Below, piece by piece: positions 34,884 through 42,720 of a stretch of DNA of 64,000 nt. The notes beneath the pieces were generated by a model that worked only from the letters and a program-made list of their open reading frames with translations, did not search any database and was not told where the DNA came from. Made by a program: the position numbers and the translations under genes. Source of the DNA: Streptomyces mayonensis (GTDB taxonomy: Bacteria > Actinomycetota > Actinomycetes > Streptomycetales > Streptomycetaceae); contig NZ_JACBYP010000004.1 in the NCBI RefSeq assembly GCF_018982965.1, positions 62,001 to 126,000 of the forward strand, read 5' to 3'. The number at the start of each line of letters is the position of its first letter. Within the stretch, counting starts at the first letter, position 1.

Positions 34884-35612
34884 TCAGGTCGACGACGAGG
34901 ACTGTCCGCCCTGGGACTGTCCGCCGCCTTGCTGCTGCCCCGTCAGGCCCTGGAGCGCCGCGAGGCCCTGCTGCCCGGCCTGGGCCGGGAGGTTGGTGAG
35001 GTTCTGCAGGCCCTGGAGCGCCTCGATGAGCTTGGGCAGCACCTGGAGCAGCTGGGTGAGCTGGGTGGGCAGCGACATCAGGTCGCCCACCCCGCCCGCC
35101 GCGTGCCCGAGGCCGCCGGCGAGCTGGCCCAGTCCGCCGAGCGCACCGGCCGCGCCGCCGAACGCGGCGAGCGGGTTGGCGGCGCCGCCCAGCGCCGCGA
35201 GCGGGTTCCCGGCCCCGCCCAGCGCGGCCAGCGGGTTGGCCGCGCCCGCGACCGCGGCGAGCGGGTTGGCGCCCGCGCCCCCGGTGAGCGCGGCCAGCGG
35301 GTTCTGCGCCATACCCGCGATGTTGCCCAACTGGCCCGCGGCGCCCGGGCCCAGCGCCGCCAGCGGGTTGCCCGCGAGGGCCGCCAGCGGATTGGCCGCG
35401 CCCGCCAGCGCGGTCGCGGGGTTGACGGCGCCGGCCAGCGCGCCCAGCGCGTTCGCGGGCAGCCCGGCCAGAGCGTCGACGGGATTGCCGGAGCCGGAGG
35501 AGCCGGGCTTGTCCGGACGGTTGAGCATCTCGTCGAAGGCGGTCTTCCCACTGTCGGCCATATCGCCGACAAGGTCCTTGAAGATGTCCTGGATGTTTTT
35601 GTTGTTGGACAT
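34884..35612 (-). CDS. Decapeptide-repeat (NPLAALxGAx) low-complexity protein
   Basis: 242 aa, unrecognised. After a short amphipathic N-terminal helix (NIQDIFKDLVGDMADSGK) the protein is built of about nine repeats with consensus NPLAALGGAA, mostly at a 10-residue spacing (about residues 62-155), then a GLGHAAGG stretch, a Leu-rich helical segment (~178-200) and a Gln/Gly/Ser tail. There are no cysteines and few charges. It lacks a signal peptide and transmembrane helices. The repeats, rich in Ala, Leu, Gly with one Pro per turn of the pattern, suggest a self-assembling or surface-coating protein (inference). Good ribosome site GGAAAGGGACC; it lies 75 bases after the sigma-factor stop. Confidence 0.8.
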   Translation of the reverse strand: MSNNKNIQDIFKDLVGDMADSGKTAFDEMLNRPDKPGSSGSGNPVDALAGLPANALGALAGAVNPATALAGAANPLAALAGNPLAALGPGAAGQLGNIAGMAQNPLAALTGGAGANPLAAVAGAANPLAALGGAGNPLAALGGAANPLAAFGGAAGALGGLGQLAGGLGHAAGGVGDLMSLPTQLTQLLQVLPKLIEALQGLQNLTNLPAQAGQQGLAALQGLTGQQQGGGQSQGGQSSSST

Positions 35613-35687
35613 GGGTGGGGTCCCTTTCCGTTTCTTTTCCGTGCGGAGACTGAATGCGGGACGATGCTGTCCGAAATGGCTGCTGAA

Positions 35688-36212
35688 TTACTTGAGGCAG
35701 CCTTCGAGGGCCTTGGTGCACGCGTTCTTGAGCCGTGCTCGGCCACGGGTGAAAGCGGCTTCGGCCGCCTTGACGGAGATGTTGTGCATGCGGGCGAATT
35801 CCGCTGTGGAAATTCCCTTGGCGCGGGCGAGTATGACCTCCTGTTCCCGCCCCCGCAGGTGTTGTACCTGACCCAGCAGCCATCTGCCGAAGTCCTCGTC
35901 GCAGACGTCCTCCTCGGTGGTGCCGAAGGCGTCCAGGGGAGCCGCGCGCTGCAGAAGTCTGCTGCGCCGGTCCATCTCGCGGTAGAAGTCGATGCAGAGG
36001 CGGAGCGCCACGGACGTCAGAAAGGCACCGAGCCGGTTCCTGTCCAACGTGGTGTGGGCGGCTGCGCGGGCCATGGTCTCCTGGACGCAGTCCTCGGCGT
36101 CCTGGAGACTCGGCAGTCTTCGCCGAACCAACCGCATGAGGCGGTCCTGATGCTGGAAGATGTCTTCCCAGGAGCATTCAGCGGGCGATTGGCAGGTGGA
36201 ATGTCGCACCAT
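35688..36212 (-). CDS. ECF-type RNA polymerase sigma factor
   Basis: 174 aa. Region 2 (about residues 22-80) holds QDRLMRLVRRRLPSLQDAED and CVQETMARA; region 4 (~115-170) is REQEVILARAKGISTAEFA then VKAAEAAFTRGRARLK. No C-terminal anti-sigma gene is adjacent. Base composition is less GC-rich than neighbours, especially around its two ends. Being first of an apparent unit running into the repeat protein and UbiB-like kinase, it probably transcribes its own locus. Start ATG 36212. Its ECF subgroup was not determined. Confidence 0.88.
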   Translation of the reverse strand: MVRHSTCQSPAECSWEDIFQHQDRLMRLVRRRLPSLQDAEDCVQETMARAAAHTTLDRNRLGAFLTSVALRLCIDFYREMDRRSRLLQRAAPLDAFGTTEEDVCDEDFGRWLLGQVQHLRGREQEVILARAKGISTAEFARMHNISVKAAEAAFTRGRARLKNACTKALEGCLK

Positions 36213-36362
36213 TGTGGATTGCAGCCCGTTGTCTCTCGGATTGAGCAGGGAGAACCGCGGTCGACTTTCTAGTCGTCGGCCATGTGGTTTTCCTACCCGA
36301 GGCCTCGGAGCGGCAAACCGGAATGTGTGCCTCCACGGGTCGGCAGGAATGATTCTGCCCCG

Positions 36363-38120
36363 TCATTTCCGCGGCGCCGGACGGCGGGCCCAGTCGCGGT
36401 TCCAGTTGAACCACATGTCCCGCACGGTCTGGTGCACCTGGAGCCTGCCGGCGCGCAGTTCCGTGGTGTACGCCTCGACGGCCTCCCGGCCCACCATCCG
36501 CGCTCCGCCGGTGAAGTAGGTCCCGCGGACGTGCCGCGGCGAGCGGTACCTGCCCCACAGCAGGATCTTCATCAGCGGCCACAGCGTGAACACCCCGGAG
36601 GGGCAGCGGTCCTCCGGGTCGAGGGTGCCCCACACCGCCGGGCACAGTTCGCTCTCGCGCAGCAGTTCGTAGATGCGGTCGATCGTCCGCTCCTTCGTCG
36701 ACTCGCCCGCCCGGTAGGCGAGCACCGCGTCCCTGGACTGGTCGAAAAGCCGTTCCACCCACGGGTTGTCGACGCCCTGCAGCCCCCGGTAGGGCGGGAG
36801 TTCCAGCCGGTCGAAGCACGCGGGGTCGTGGGTCTTCTCGTACGCCACGGCGGCCTGGTTCTGGGCGTTGGTGCCGTACAGCGTGGTGATGGTCCACACC
36901 CGGTTCCAGGCGTTCCACAGGTCGAAGTCGTCGAACGAGATGTAGCTGCAGGACACCAGGTCGTCGTAGAACCGGAACATGCGCTTGGTCCAGTGGTCCA
37001 GGTAGGCGAACCGGGAGGTGTCGAAGTCGTCCTGGCGCACGGCGTCGATCAGCCGGTGGCCCAGCGCATTGAGCGCCATCACCGTGACCGCCAGTCCGCT
37101 GGAGAAGAGCGGATCGATGAAGTCGCTGGCGTGCGGCAGCAGGCACCAGCGGTCGCCGACCACCTTCTGCGAGGCGAACTGGGTGCGGTCGGTGGACACG
37201 TACGGCCGCACGGCCCGCGCCCGCTCGAACTGCCGTGCCACACTGGGGAACCGGCGGATGTGCTGCCAGAACTCGTCCTCCGCCGAGACGTCGTCCGGGC
37301 GCGGGTAGTGGTCGAGGTCGAGGTTGAGCCCGACGCTGCACAGCTCGCTCGTGCTCGTCGACTGGTTGTCGAAGGGGATGACCCACAGCCACCCGCCGCG
37401 GAACATGTGGTGCAGCGTGCCCTGGCTGAACGGGCTGGGCATGCGGTGCTGTTCGCGCGGGGGCGCCACGGTGTCGAAGGGGCGCACGTCCACCATGTGC
37501 GTGAAGACCGTGCGCGAGCGGGTGCGGTACGGCGGTTCCTGCCGGAGCCCGAGCCGCTCGGGCAGCACCGCCCGCATCCCGCCGGCGTCGACCACGTACG
37601 AGGCCCGGAAGCTGCCCCGGTCGCGGGTGACGAGGGTCGCGCCGTCCTCCTCGAACTTCACGTCGTCGACCATGGTGTGGGTGTGGGCGGTGACGCCGTA
37701 GGACACGGCGACGTGGAACATGTAGGCGTCCACGTCCTGCCGGAAGTAGTGCGAGTCGGGGCCGAGCGGCGGACCCCAGGTGGGGTACTGCGTGCACTCG
37801 TCGGCCCGGGTCGGCTCGTCCTCCCGGTGGTAGACGAAGCTGAAGTTCCGCTTGACCCCGCAGTTCGACGACACGTGACGGCGCAGCGCCCCGTTGGTGG
37901 CCAGGTGCTCGATCTCCGGAACGCCGTAGCGGCGGGCGAGCACCCGCAGGCCGAACGTGGTCTCGGGGACGGTGGACTCTCCGATGGCGAAGCGGGGGTG
38001 ACCGCTGCCCTCGAGCAGCAGGACGCGTACACCGTGGCGCGCCAGAATGGCCCCCAGCATCGTCCCGCCGATGCCGCCACCGACGACGGCGACATCGAAA
38101 ACACGCGGGTCCTCTTGCAT
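36363..38120 (-). CDS. Flavin-dependent halogenase-like FAD oxidoreductase
   Basis: 585 aa. The FAD-binding loop VAVVGGGIGGTMLGAILARHG is at about residues 10-30, then LLLEGSGHPRFAIGESTVP, the second halogenase-type segment (about 36-54). GVKRNFSFVYH carries a lysine where flavin-dependent halogenases keep the catalytic Lys. WLWVIPF (about 250) matches the WxWxIP motif of halogenases. Longer than typical tryptophan halogenases by ~60 residues at the C-terminus. It may halogenate a hydrophobic or aromatic substrate, but geranylgeranyl-reductase-like relatives share part of the fold. AAAGGAA precedes ATG 38120. Substrate unknown. Confidence 0.78.
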   Translation of the reverse strand: MQEDPRVFDVAVVGGGIGGTMLGAILARHGVRVLLLEGSGHPRFAIGESTVPETTFGLRVLARRYGVPEIEHLATNGALRRHVSSNCGVKRNFSFVYHREDEPTRADECTQYPTWGPPLGPDSHYFRQDVDAYMFHVAVSYGVTAHTHTMVDDVKFEEDGATLVTRDRGSFRASYVVDAGGMRAVLPERLGLRQEPPYRTRSRTVFTHMVDVRPFDTVAPPREQHRMPSPFSQGTLHHMFRGGWLWVIPFDNQSTSTSELCSVGLNLDLDHYPRPDDVSAEDEFWQHIRRFPSVARQFERARAVRPYVSTDRTQFASQKVVGDRWCLLPHASDFIDPLFSSGLAVTVMALNALGHRLIDAVRQDDFDTSRFAYLDHWTKRMFRFYDDLVSCSYISFDDFDLWNAWNRVWTITTLYGTNAQNQAAVAYEKTHDPACFDRLELPPYRGLQGVDNPWVERLFDQSRDAVLAYRAGESTKERTIDRIYELLRESELCPAVWGTLDPEDRCPSGVFTLWPLMKILLWGRYRSPRHVRGTYFTGGARMVGREAVEAYTTELRAGRLQVHQTVRDMWFNWNRDWARRPAPRK

Positions 38121-38170
38121 GTCTGCGGTTCCTTTCGCGACGGGAAGTGCGAACTGCCCGGTTCCGGGGC

Positions 38171-38818
38171 TCATCGGCGGGCGGCCGGGGGAGCGGGCAG
38201 CACCCGGCGCAGCCCGCAGGCCGCCACCCGGGCGGAGAAGGAGACGGCGAACCAGGGAGTGGGCGCCAGGTCGGACAGCCGGCGCCGGTCGCCCGGCACG
38301 AGCCGCTCGCCGCGCCCGGTGACGTCGAGCCACGCGCCGAAGTGCAGGAGCCGCACTTCGGGCCCGGCGTCGCGCGGGGGAAACGGCCGCATGTGCTCGC
38401 GCACCGCGCGGGTCAGCGCCGCTCGCCGCGCCTCGCCCACCTGGTGGGCGGCGAGGAAGCGGTCGAGCAACTCCGCGGACCTGGCGGGGAATCCGCCGCG
38501 ACCGATCCGCGTCCGGCCCACCAGCCCGGCGTCGTGGAACGTCGCCGCGGCCAGCAGTCCGACCCGGTCGTACGCGGTCCCGCCGGCCCGCGCACAGGCG
38601 TCGGCCAGCAGGAACGTACGCAGGGAGTGCACCGCCACCGGAGGCGGCAGCCGGCGCATTCGCGTGAGCGCCGCACCCGCCAGCGGGTGGTCGAGCAGCT
38701 CCGCCAGGGCGGGACGCCCCAGCAGCGGCTGCCAGGTCCCGGGCAGCTCCTGGGGCGGTACGGCGGGCCAACTCGCGCCGCCGTCACCGGACTCGGGCTC
38801 CTCGGACCCTGTGGCCAT
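38171..38818 (-). CDS. HD-domain (cyanamide-hydratase/phosphohydrolase-like) protein
   Basis: 215 aa. The central HD-type helices are visible: VAVHSLRTFLLADACARAGG (first His, about residues 61-80), GLLAAATFHDAGLVG with the HD pair (about 85-100), EHMRPFPPRDAGPEVRLLH and DVTGRG at the end. This resembles HD proteins related to cyanamide hydratase. Metal-dependent hydrolysis is inferred. It precedes the halogenase-like gene by 50 bases in the same direction, probably as one transcription unit. The gap holds no obvious promoter. Confidence 0.72.
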   Translation of the reverse strand: MATGSEEPESGDGGASWPAVPPQELPGTWQPLLGRPALAELLDHPLAGAALTRMRRLPPPVAVHSLRTFLLADACARAGGTAYDRVGLLAAATFHDAGLVGRTRIGRGGFPARSAELLDRFLAAHQVGEARRAALTRAVREHMRPFPPRDAGPEVRLLHFGAWLDVTGRGERLVPGDRRRLSDLAPTPWFAVSFSARVAACGLRRVLPAPPAARR

Positions 38819-39055
38819 GACGATGTCCCCCTCTCGCTGCGAGCCGCGCCGGCCGCCTGCTTCCGGCAGCCCGGCGTCTCATGTGTCCTTACGCTCGGAC
38901 GCTGTCACACCCCCCACGCACAACGTCCGGACTCCGCCCGCGCGTTGGCGCGCGGACTACGGCGCACGATCCGCCGAACGCGCTCGGGGCGTGCTTCACC
39001 AGGCGCCCCGTTCGGCGGAGTTGCGGCGGACGGGGCACCGGGCAGGCTGGCCTCC
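38819..39055. promoter_or_regulatory. Divergent intergenic region, HD gene / SRPBCC-like gene
   Basis: 237 bases that must contain the promoters of the HD-halogenase unit and of the 39056 gene. On the minus strand a GTGACA-like element is followed by TAAGGA about 15 bases later. No clear palindromic operator was found. Confidence 0.35.
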
Positions 39056-39577
39056 GTGATCGCCTTGCTGAACGTGCACGAACGCCCGCTGCCCGCCCCG
39101 CCCGAGCGCGTGGGTGCCCTGATCGACTCGCTCGGCGGGGAGGACGACCGTCTGTGGCCCCCCGGCTGGCCGGAGTTGCGTTTCGAGGGACCGCTCGCGG
39201 TCGGCGTGCCCGGCAGGCATGGACCGGTCTGCTACGTGGTCAGCCACTACGTGCCGGGGCGTTGGGTCCGGTTCCGCTTCACCGGGCCCGAAGGATTCGA
39301 CGGCTTCCACGAATTCAGCGTCGAAGGCCTGGGTGCGGGACGCAGCGTACTGCGCCACACGCTGGTCGTCCGTCCTTACGGCTGGCGCTGGCTGGCCTGG
39401 CCCGTCGCCGTCCGGCCGCTGCACGACGCGGTGTTCGGGCACGTCCTGGAGTGTGCCGAGCGGGCCCTCGCGGGGCGGGCCGCCCGTCCCGTCCGGTACG
39501 GCTGGTACGTACGGGTGCTCCGGGGCGTCACGGCCCGACGAGCCGCACGACGCATTCGAAAGGACGGACCCCAATGA
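39056..39577 (+). CDS. Small SRPBCC-like hypothetical protein
   Basis: 173 aa, not firmly recognised. The pattern of short strands and a C-terminal helix, with LLNVHERPLPAPPERVG at the start, VSHYVPGRWVRFRFTGPEGF in the centre and VLRHTLVVRPYGWRWLAWPVA, suggests a START/SRPBCC-like fold. A basic C-terminus (ARRAARRIRKDG) is notable. GTG 39056 follows CAGGCT, a weak -10-like box, by 7 bases. It is divergent from the HD gene across a 237-base gap and could share the halogenase-locus regulation. Confidence 0.65.
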   Translation: MIALLNVHERPLPAPPERVGALIDSLGGEDDRLWPPGWPELRFEGPLAVGVPGRHGPVCYVVSHYVPGRWVRFRFTGPEGFDGFHEFSVEGLGAGRSVLRHTLVVRPYGWRWLAWPVAVRPLHDAVFGHVLECAERALAGRAARPVRYGWYVRVLRGVTARRAARRIRKDGPQ

Positions 39578-39704
39578 CCCGATGGAGGTAAATCTTTCCC
39601 TCGGGAGAGGGATCGTTGCGCGTTTCGACGGACGCAAGACTGAGGAGTCCGACCCAGCCCGTCGGCCACCCCGACCGGCTGTCCCCAACGACAGGGAGAT
39701 CGTC

Positions 39705-40574
39705 GTGAGCAGCCTCAGCCCCCGCATCCCGGGGCTCAACTCCGAGGACGTCACCACGGACCTCACCGAAGCCCCGCACCGGCTGGCCGGCCTCGCACAG
39801 GCCGTCGGCGCCCAGGTCATCACCACCGTCGACGTACAGGCGGGGGAGGACGACTGGAACGTCCCCGCGACCGAGGAGCATCCGCGCCCCGTGGTGCTCG
39901 TGCACGGCACCTTCGGCAACCGCGGCTACACCTGGACCTCGGCCGTCCCGCTGCTGCGGCAGCACGGACACCGGGTCTTCCGCGTCGACTACGGCCAGCA
40001 CGGCAACCCGGTGATCTTCGGCCTCGGCGACATCAAGCACTCCGCGCGGCAGCTCGCCGACTTCGTCGACGAGGTGCTGCGGCGCACCGGCGCCCAGCAG
40101 GTCGACCTCGTCGGCTTCTCACAGGGCGGCATGCTGCCGCGCTACTACCTGAACGCGCTGGGCGGCGGTCCCAAGGTCCACAACTTCGTGGGCATCGCCC
40201 CCAGCAACCACGGCGTCACCGCACAGGGCCTGCTGAACCTCGCGCGTCAGATCCCCGGAGCGGTCGAACTCCTCGAACAGGGCGCGGTCGGGGAGGTGGT
40301 GCCGGCCTGGCCGCAGCTCCAGCACGATCACCCCTTCCAGCGCGAACTCGCCGACCTGGGCGAGACCACGGAGGGCGTCCGGCACACCGTCATCGCCACC
40401 CGCTACGACGACGTGGTCACCCCGTACACGTCCTGCGCCCTCGAACCGGCCGAGGGCCACCACGTCAACAACATCGTGCTGCAGGACATCGACCCCGAGG
40501 ACCACACGCCGCACGCGAGCATGCCCTACAACCCGACCGTGCTGAAGGAGGTGCTCGCGGCGCTCGCCTCCTGA
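39705..40574 (+). CDS. Alpha/beta-hydrolase lipase (class 2 type), cytoplasmic
   Basis: 289 aa. The oxyanion region VVLVHGTFGNRGYTW (about residues 65-79), nucleophile elbow VGFSQGGML (~135-143), acidic region IATRYDDVVTPYTSC and terminal HASMPYNP with the histidine form an apparently complete Ser-Asp-His triad. The family is Lipase_2/EstA-like; such enzymes are usually secreted but no signal peptide is seen here. A GTG at 39705 with GGGAG 7 bases upstream is chosen. Converges with the next gene, overlapping 49 bases. Confidence 0.85.
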   Translation: MSSLSPRIPGLNSEDVTTDLTEAPHRLAGLAQAVGAQVITTVDVQAGEDDWNVPATEEHPRPVVLVHGTFGNRGYTWTSAVPLLRQHGHRVFRVDYGQHGNPVIFGLGDIKHSARQLADFVDEVLRRTGAQQVDLVGFSQGGMLPRYYLNALGGGPKVHNFVGIAPSNHGVTAQGLLNLARQIPGAVELLEQGAVGEVVPAWPQLQHDHPFQRELADLGETTEGVRHTVIATRYDDVVTPYTSCALEPAEGHHVNNIVLQDIDPEDHTPHASMPYNPTVLKEVLAALAS

Positions 40575-41404
40575 GCGCGGCTGCCGTCCAGGAGCACACG
40601 GGCCACCAGGGCCGGATCGTCGTTCATGGGCACGTGACCGCAGCCGGGCAGCCGCACCAGGCGGGCCTCCGGGACGGTGCGCTTGGCGCGTATCCCCTGC
40701 CGGGGCAGCAGCAGCCGGTCCCGGCTGCCCCACGCCACGGTCACCGGGATCCCCGGGACGTCGTGGGTGAAGAGCACGCTCCGTCCGGCCCGCAGCGTCT
40801 CGGCGAACCCCTCCGCGCGTGCCAGGGCCAGGGTCTCGGCGACCACGGCCTCGGGGGAACGGCGACCGGGGTGCGCGTAGATCGTGCTGGTCAGCGCGGT
40901 GCGGCCGAGCGCCGTACGGGACAGCCGCTCGACCAGGGGCAGTGGCAGACCCCGGGCGGTGCGGCGCATTCCGGTCAGGACGCCGAAGGCGTAGCGCCGC
41001 TCCGCCTGCGTCCAGAAGCCGGCCGGGGAGAGCGCGGTCACCGACCGCACCAGCCCGGTCCGGCCGAGCTCCAGGGCCAGCAGGCCGCCCAGTGAGTTGC
41101 CCGCCACGTGCGGCCGGTCCAGGCCCAGTCCGGCGCAGAACGCGCCGAGCACGGCACTGGTCGTCCCGAGGTCGTGCGGGAGACCGGGCGGCAGTGCGGC
41201 GGACTCACCGAAACCCGGCAGGTCCACGGCGATCACCTCGCGTTCGGTGGCGAGGATGTCCACCACCGGGTCCCAGGCCTGCCGGTGGTGGCCTATGCCG
41301 TGCAGCAGGAGCAGCGGCTCGCCGGTGCCCACGCGCGCGTAGGCGAGCGTGAGGTCGTGCGGACCGTGCTCGGTGGGGGCCGTGAAGGAGAGCGTCGCGG
41401 ACAT
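40526..41404 (-). CDS. Alpha/beta-fold hydrolase
   Basis: 292 aa alpha/beta hydrolase. LLLLHGIGHHRQAWD (about residues 31-45) is the oxyanion loop, VIAVDLPGFGES the next strand, and VAGNSLGGLLALELG (~97-111) the nucleophile elbow with Ser as nucleophile. A helical cap lies at ~130-190, VAWGSRDRLLLP carries the acid and GCGHVPMND (~268) the histidine. Possible esterase, lipase or C-C hydrolase; substrate unknown. Its 3' end overlaps the lipase gene on the opposite strand. Confidence 0.85.
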   Translation of the reverse strand: MSATLSFTAPTEHGPHDLTLAYARVGTGEPLLLLHGIGHHRQAWDPVVDILATEREVIAVDLPGFGESAALPPGLPHDLGTTSAVLGAFCAGLGLDRPHVAGNSLGGLLALELGRTGLVRSVTALSPAGFWTQAERRYAFGVLTGMRRTARGLPLPLVERLSRTALGRTALTSTIYAHPGRRSPEAVVAETLALARAEGFAETLRAGRSVLFTHDVPGIPVTVAWGSRDRLLLPRQGIRAKRTVPEARLVRLPGCGHVPMNDDPALVARVLLDGSRAQEASAASTSFSTVGL

Positions 41405-41604
41405 GGGGCTCCTTGTCGGGTGCGCGGACGGGTGCGCGGACGGGTGCGCGCGTCGCCGGCAACGCGGAGCACGCGGACGGAGACGGCATCGCGTAGACAG
41501 ACTGTCAGCAAGAGCTACCGACGGGTAGCCCCCGGCGCCGGTTGTGTGCGACATCGCCGCGACACCGCCTGGACACCGGCACACGCGTCCGCTGGGATGG
41601 AACG

Positions 41605-42492
41605 GTGACCACCGACATCGCGGCCGACGTCTTCGAGGAGCACCGCCCCGTCCTGCTCGGGGTCGCCTACCGCATGCTGGGCCGCCTGGCCGACGCGGAG
41701 GACGTGGTCCAGGAGGCGTGGCTGCGCTGGTCCGGCGCCGACCGGTCCGCCGTCCGCGCACCCCGCGGCTACCTGGTGCGCGTCACCACCCGCCTCGCCG
41801 TCGACCGGCTGCGCCAGATCAGGGCGCGCGGCGAGACGTACGTCGGCCCGTGGCTGCCCGAACCCTGCGTCACCCACTTCGGGGACGCCGTGCCCGACAC
41901 CGCCGAACAGGCCGTCCTCGCCGACTCGGTGTCGCTCGCGGTCCTCGTCGTCCTGGAGTCGCTGTCGCCGCTGGAGCGGGCGGTGTTCGTGCTCAGGGAG
42001 GCCTTCGGCTACCCGTACGCGGAGATCGCCGCGATGCTGGAGCGCGGCGAGCCCGCGGTGCGCCAGCTCGCCGGACGCGCCCGCAGGCACGTCGACGAGC
42101 GACGGCCCCGCTACGACGTCGACCCGGCACAGCGCCGCGACCTCACCGAACGCTTCCTCGCCGCCGCGGCCGGGGGAGACCTCGACGCCCTGATGGAGCT
42201 CCTCGCGCCGGACGTCCGGCTGGTGGGCGACAGCGGCGGCAAGTCCAAGGCGCCGCTGCGCGAGCTGGAGGGCGCCGACAAGGTGGCCCGCTTCCTGCGG
42301 GGTGCCGCACGGAAGGGCGTCCCGGACCTCACTCACCGCTTCCTGGAACTCAACGGCGGTCCCGCCCTGCTCTTCCTGGCGGGCGGCAGGCCCGACTCCG
42401 TCTTCCAGCTCGACGTGTCCGAAGGGCGCGTCCAGGCGGTGTACATCGTCCGCAACCCCGACAAGCTGCTCTCCCTGGCCGCCTGGGCCTGA
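41605..42492 (+). CDS. ECF41-like (SigJ-type) RNA polymerase sigma factor
   Basis: 295 aa. Sigma region 2 (EEHRPVLLGVAYRMLGRLAD and AEDVVQEAWLRW), the WLPEP motif typical of this group (~85-89), and region 4 (SPLERAVFVLREAFGYPYAEIA) occupy the first ~170 residues. A C-terminal SnoaL-like domain (~175-290) follows, with GGDLDALMELLAPDVRLVGD and a GGKSKAPLRE loop. In ECF41 sigma factors this extension acts as a built-in regulator. No carboxymuconolactone-decarboxylase partner gene is adjacent, unlike typical ECF41 loci. GTG 41605 is chosen; ATG 41542 would add 21 residues. Confidence 0.85.
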   Translation: MTTDIAADVFEEHRPVLLGVAYRMLGRLADAEDVVQEAWLRWSGADRSAVRAPRGYLVRVTTRLAVDRLRQIRARGETYVGPWLPEPCVTHFGDAVPDTAEQAVLADSVSLAVLVVLESLSPLERAVFVLREAFGYPYAEIAAMLERGEPAVRQLAGRARRHVDERRPRYDVDPAQRRDLTERFLAAAAGGDLDALMELLAPDVRLVGDSGGKSKAPLRELEGADKVARFLRGAARKGVPDLTHRFLELNGGPALLFLAGGRPDSVFQLDVSEGRVQAVYIVRNPDKLLSLAAWA

Positions 42493-42609
42493 CCGCGGGC
42501 GCCGCCCTCCGCACCCCCTTCCGCGTCCCTTCGAACCCCTCCGTAGTCCCTCCTTGTACGGACCCGGTCCCGTCCCGTGACGGTGGTCCGGGGCCGTGCC
42601 GTCACGGGA

Positions 42610-42623
42610 TTGGTCTTGACCAA
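42610..42623. promoter_or_regulatory. DasR-type (dre-like) operator
   Basis: TTGGTCTTGACCAA is a near-perfect palindrome matching the DasR-family core TGGTCTAGACCA with one central change. It lies 98 bases upstream of a GntR gene. Established knowledge: DasR-type GntR proteins bind such sites and respond to glucosamine-6-phosphate. Confidence 0.65.
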
Positions 42624-42645
42624 GGGTCCGAGCCGTTTTATGGTC

Positions 42646-42670
42646 GCAGAGAACTGCAACAACCTTTAAT
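42646..42670 (+). promoter_or_regulatory. Second dyad and AT-rich promoter region of the GntR gene
   Basis: GCAG at 42646-42649 pairs with CTGC at 42654-42657, followed by an AT-rich stretch containing TTTAATAAAC around 42663. This is the most AT-rich point of the region and a likely -10 for the downstream gene. Confidence 0.4.
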
Positions 42671-42720
42671 AAACAAGGGCGTCAAAACGCCGCCGGACCA
42701 CGGCGATTGCGGAGGACAGG

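Noticed and set aside
33190..36177. One long minus-strand reading frame joining the UbiB-like gene to upstream sequence
   Set aside because: The first part is an Arg/Gly-rich shadow of the repeat protein; the kinase starts at 34755 with its own ribosome site.
39705..40574. Secreted lipase
   Set aside because: No signal peptide before the hydrolase domain.
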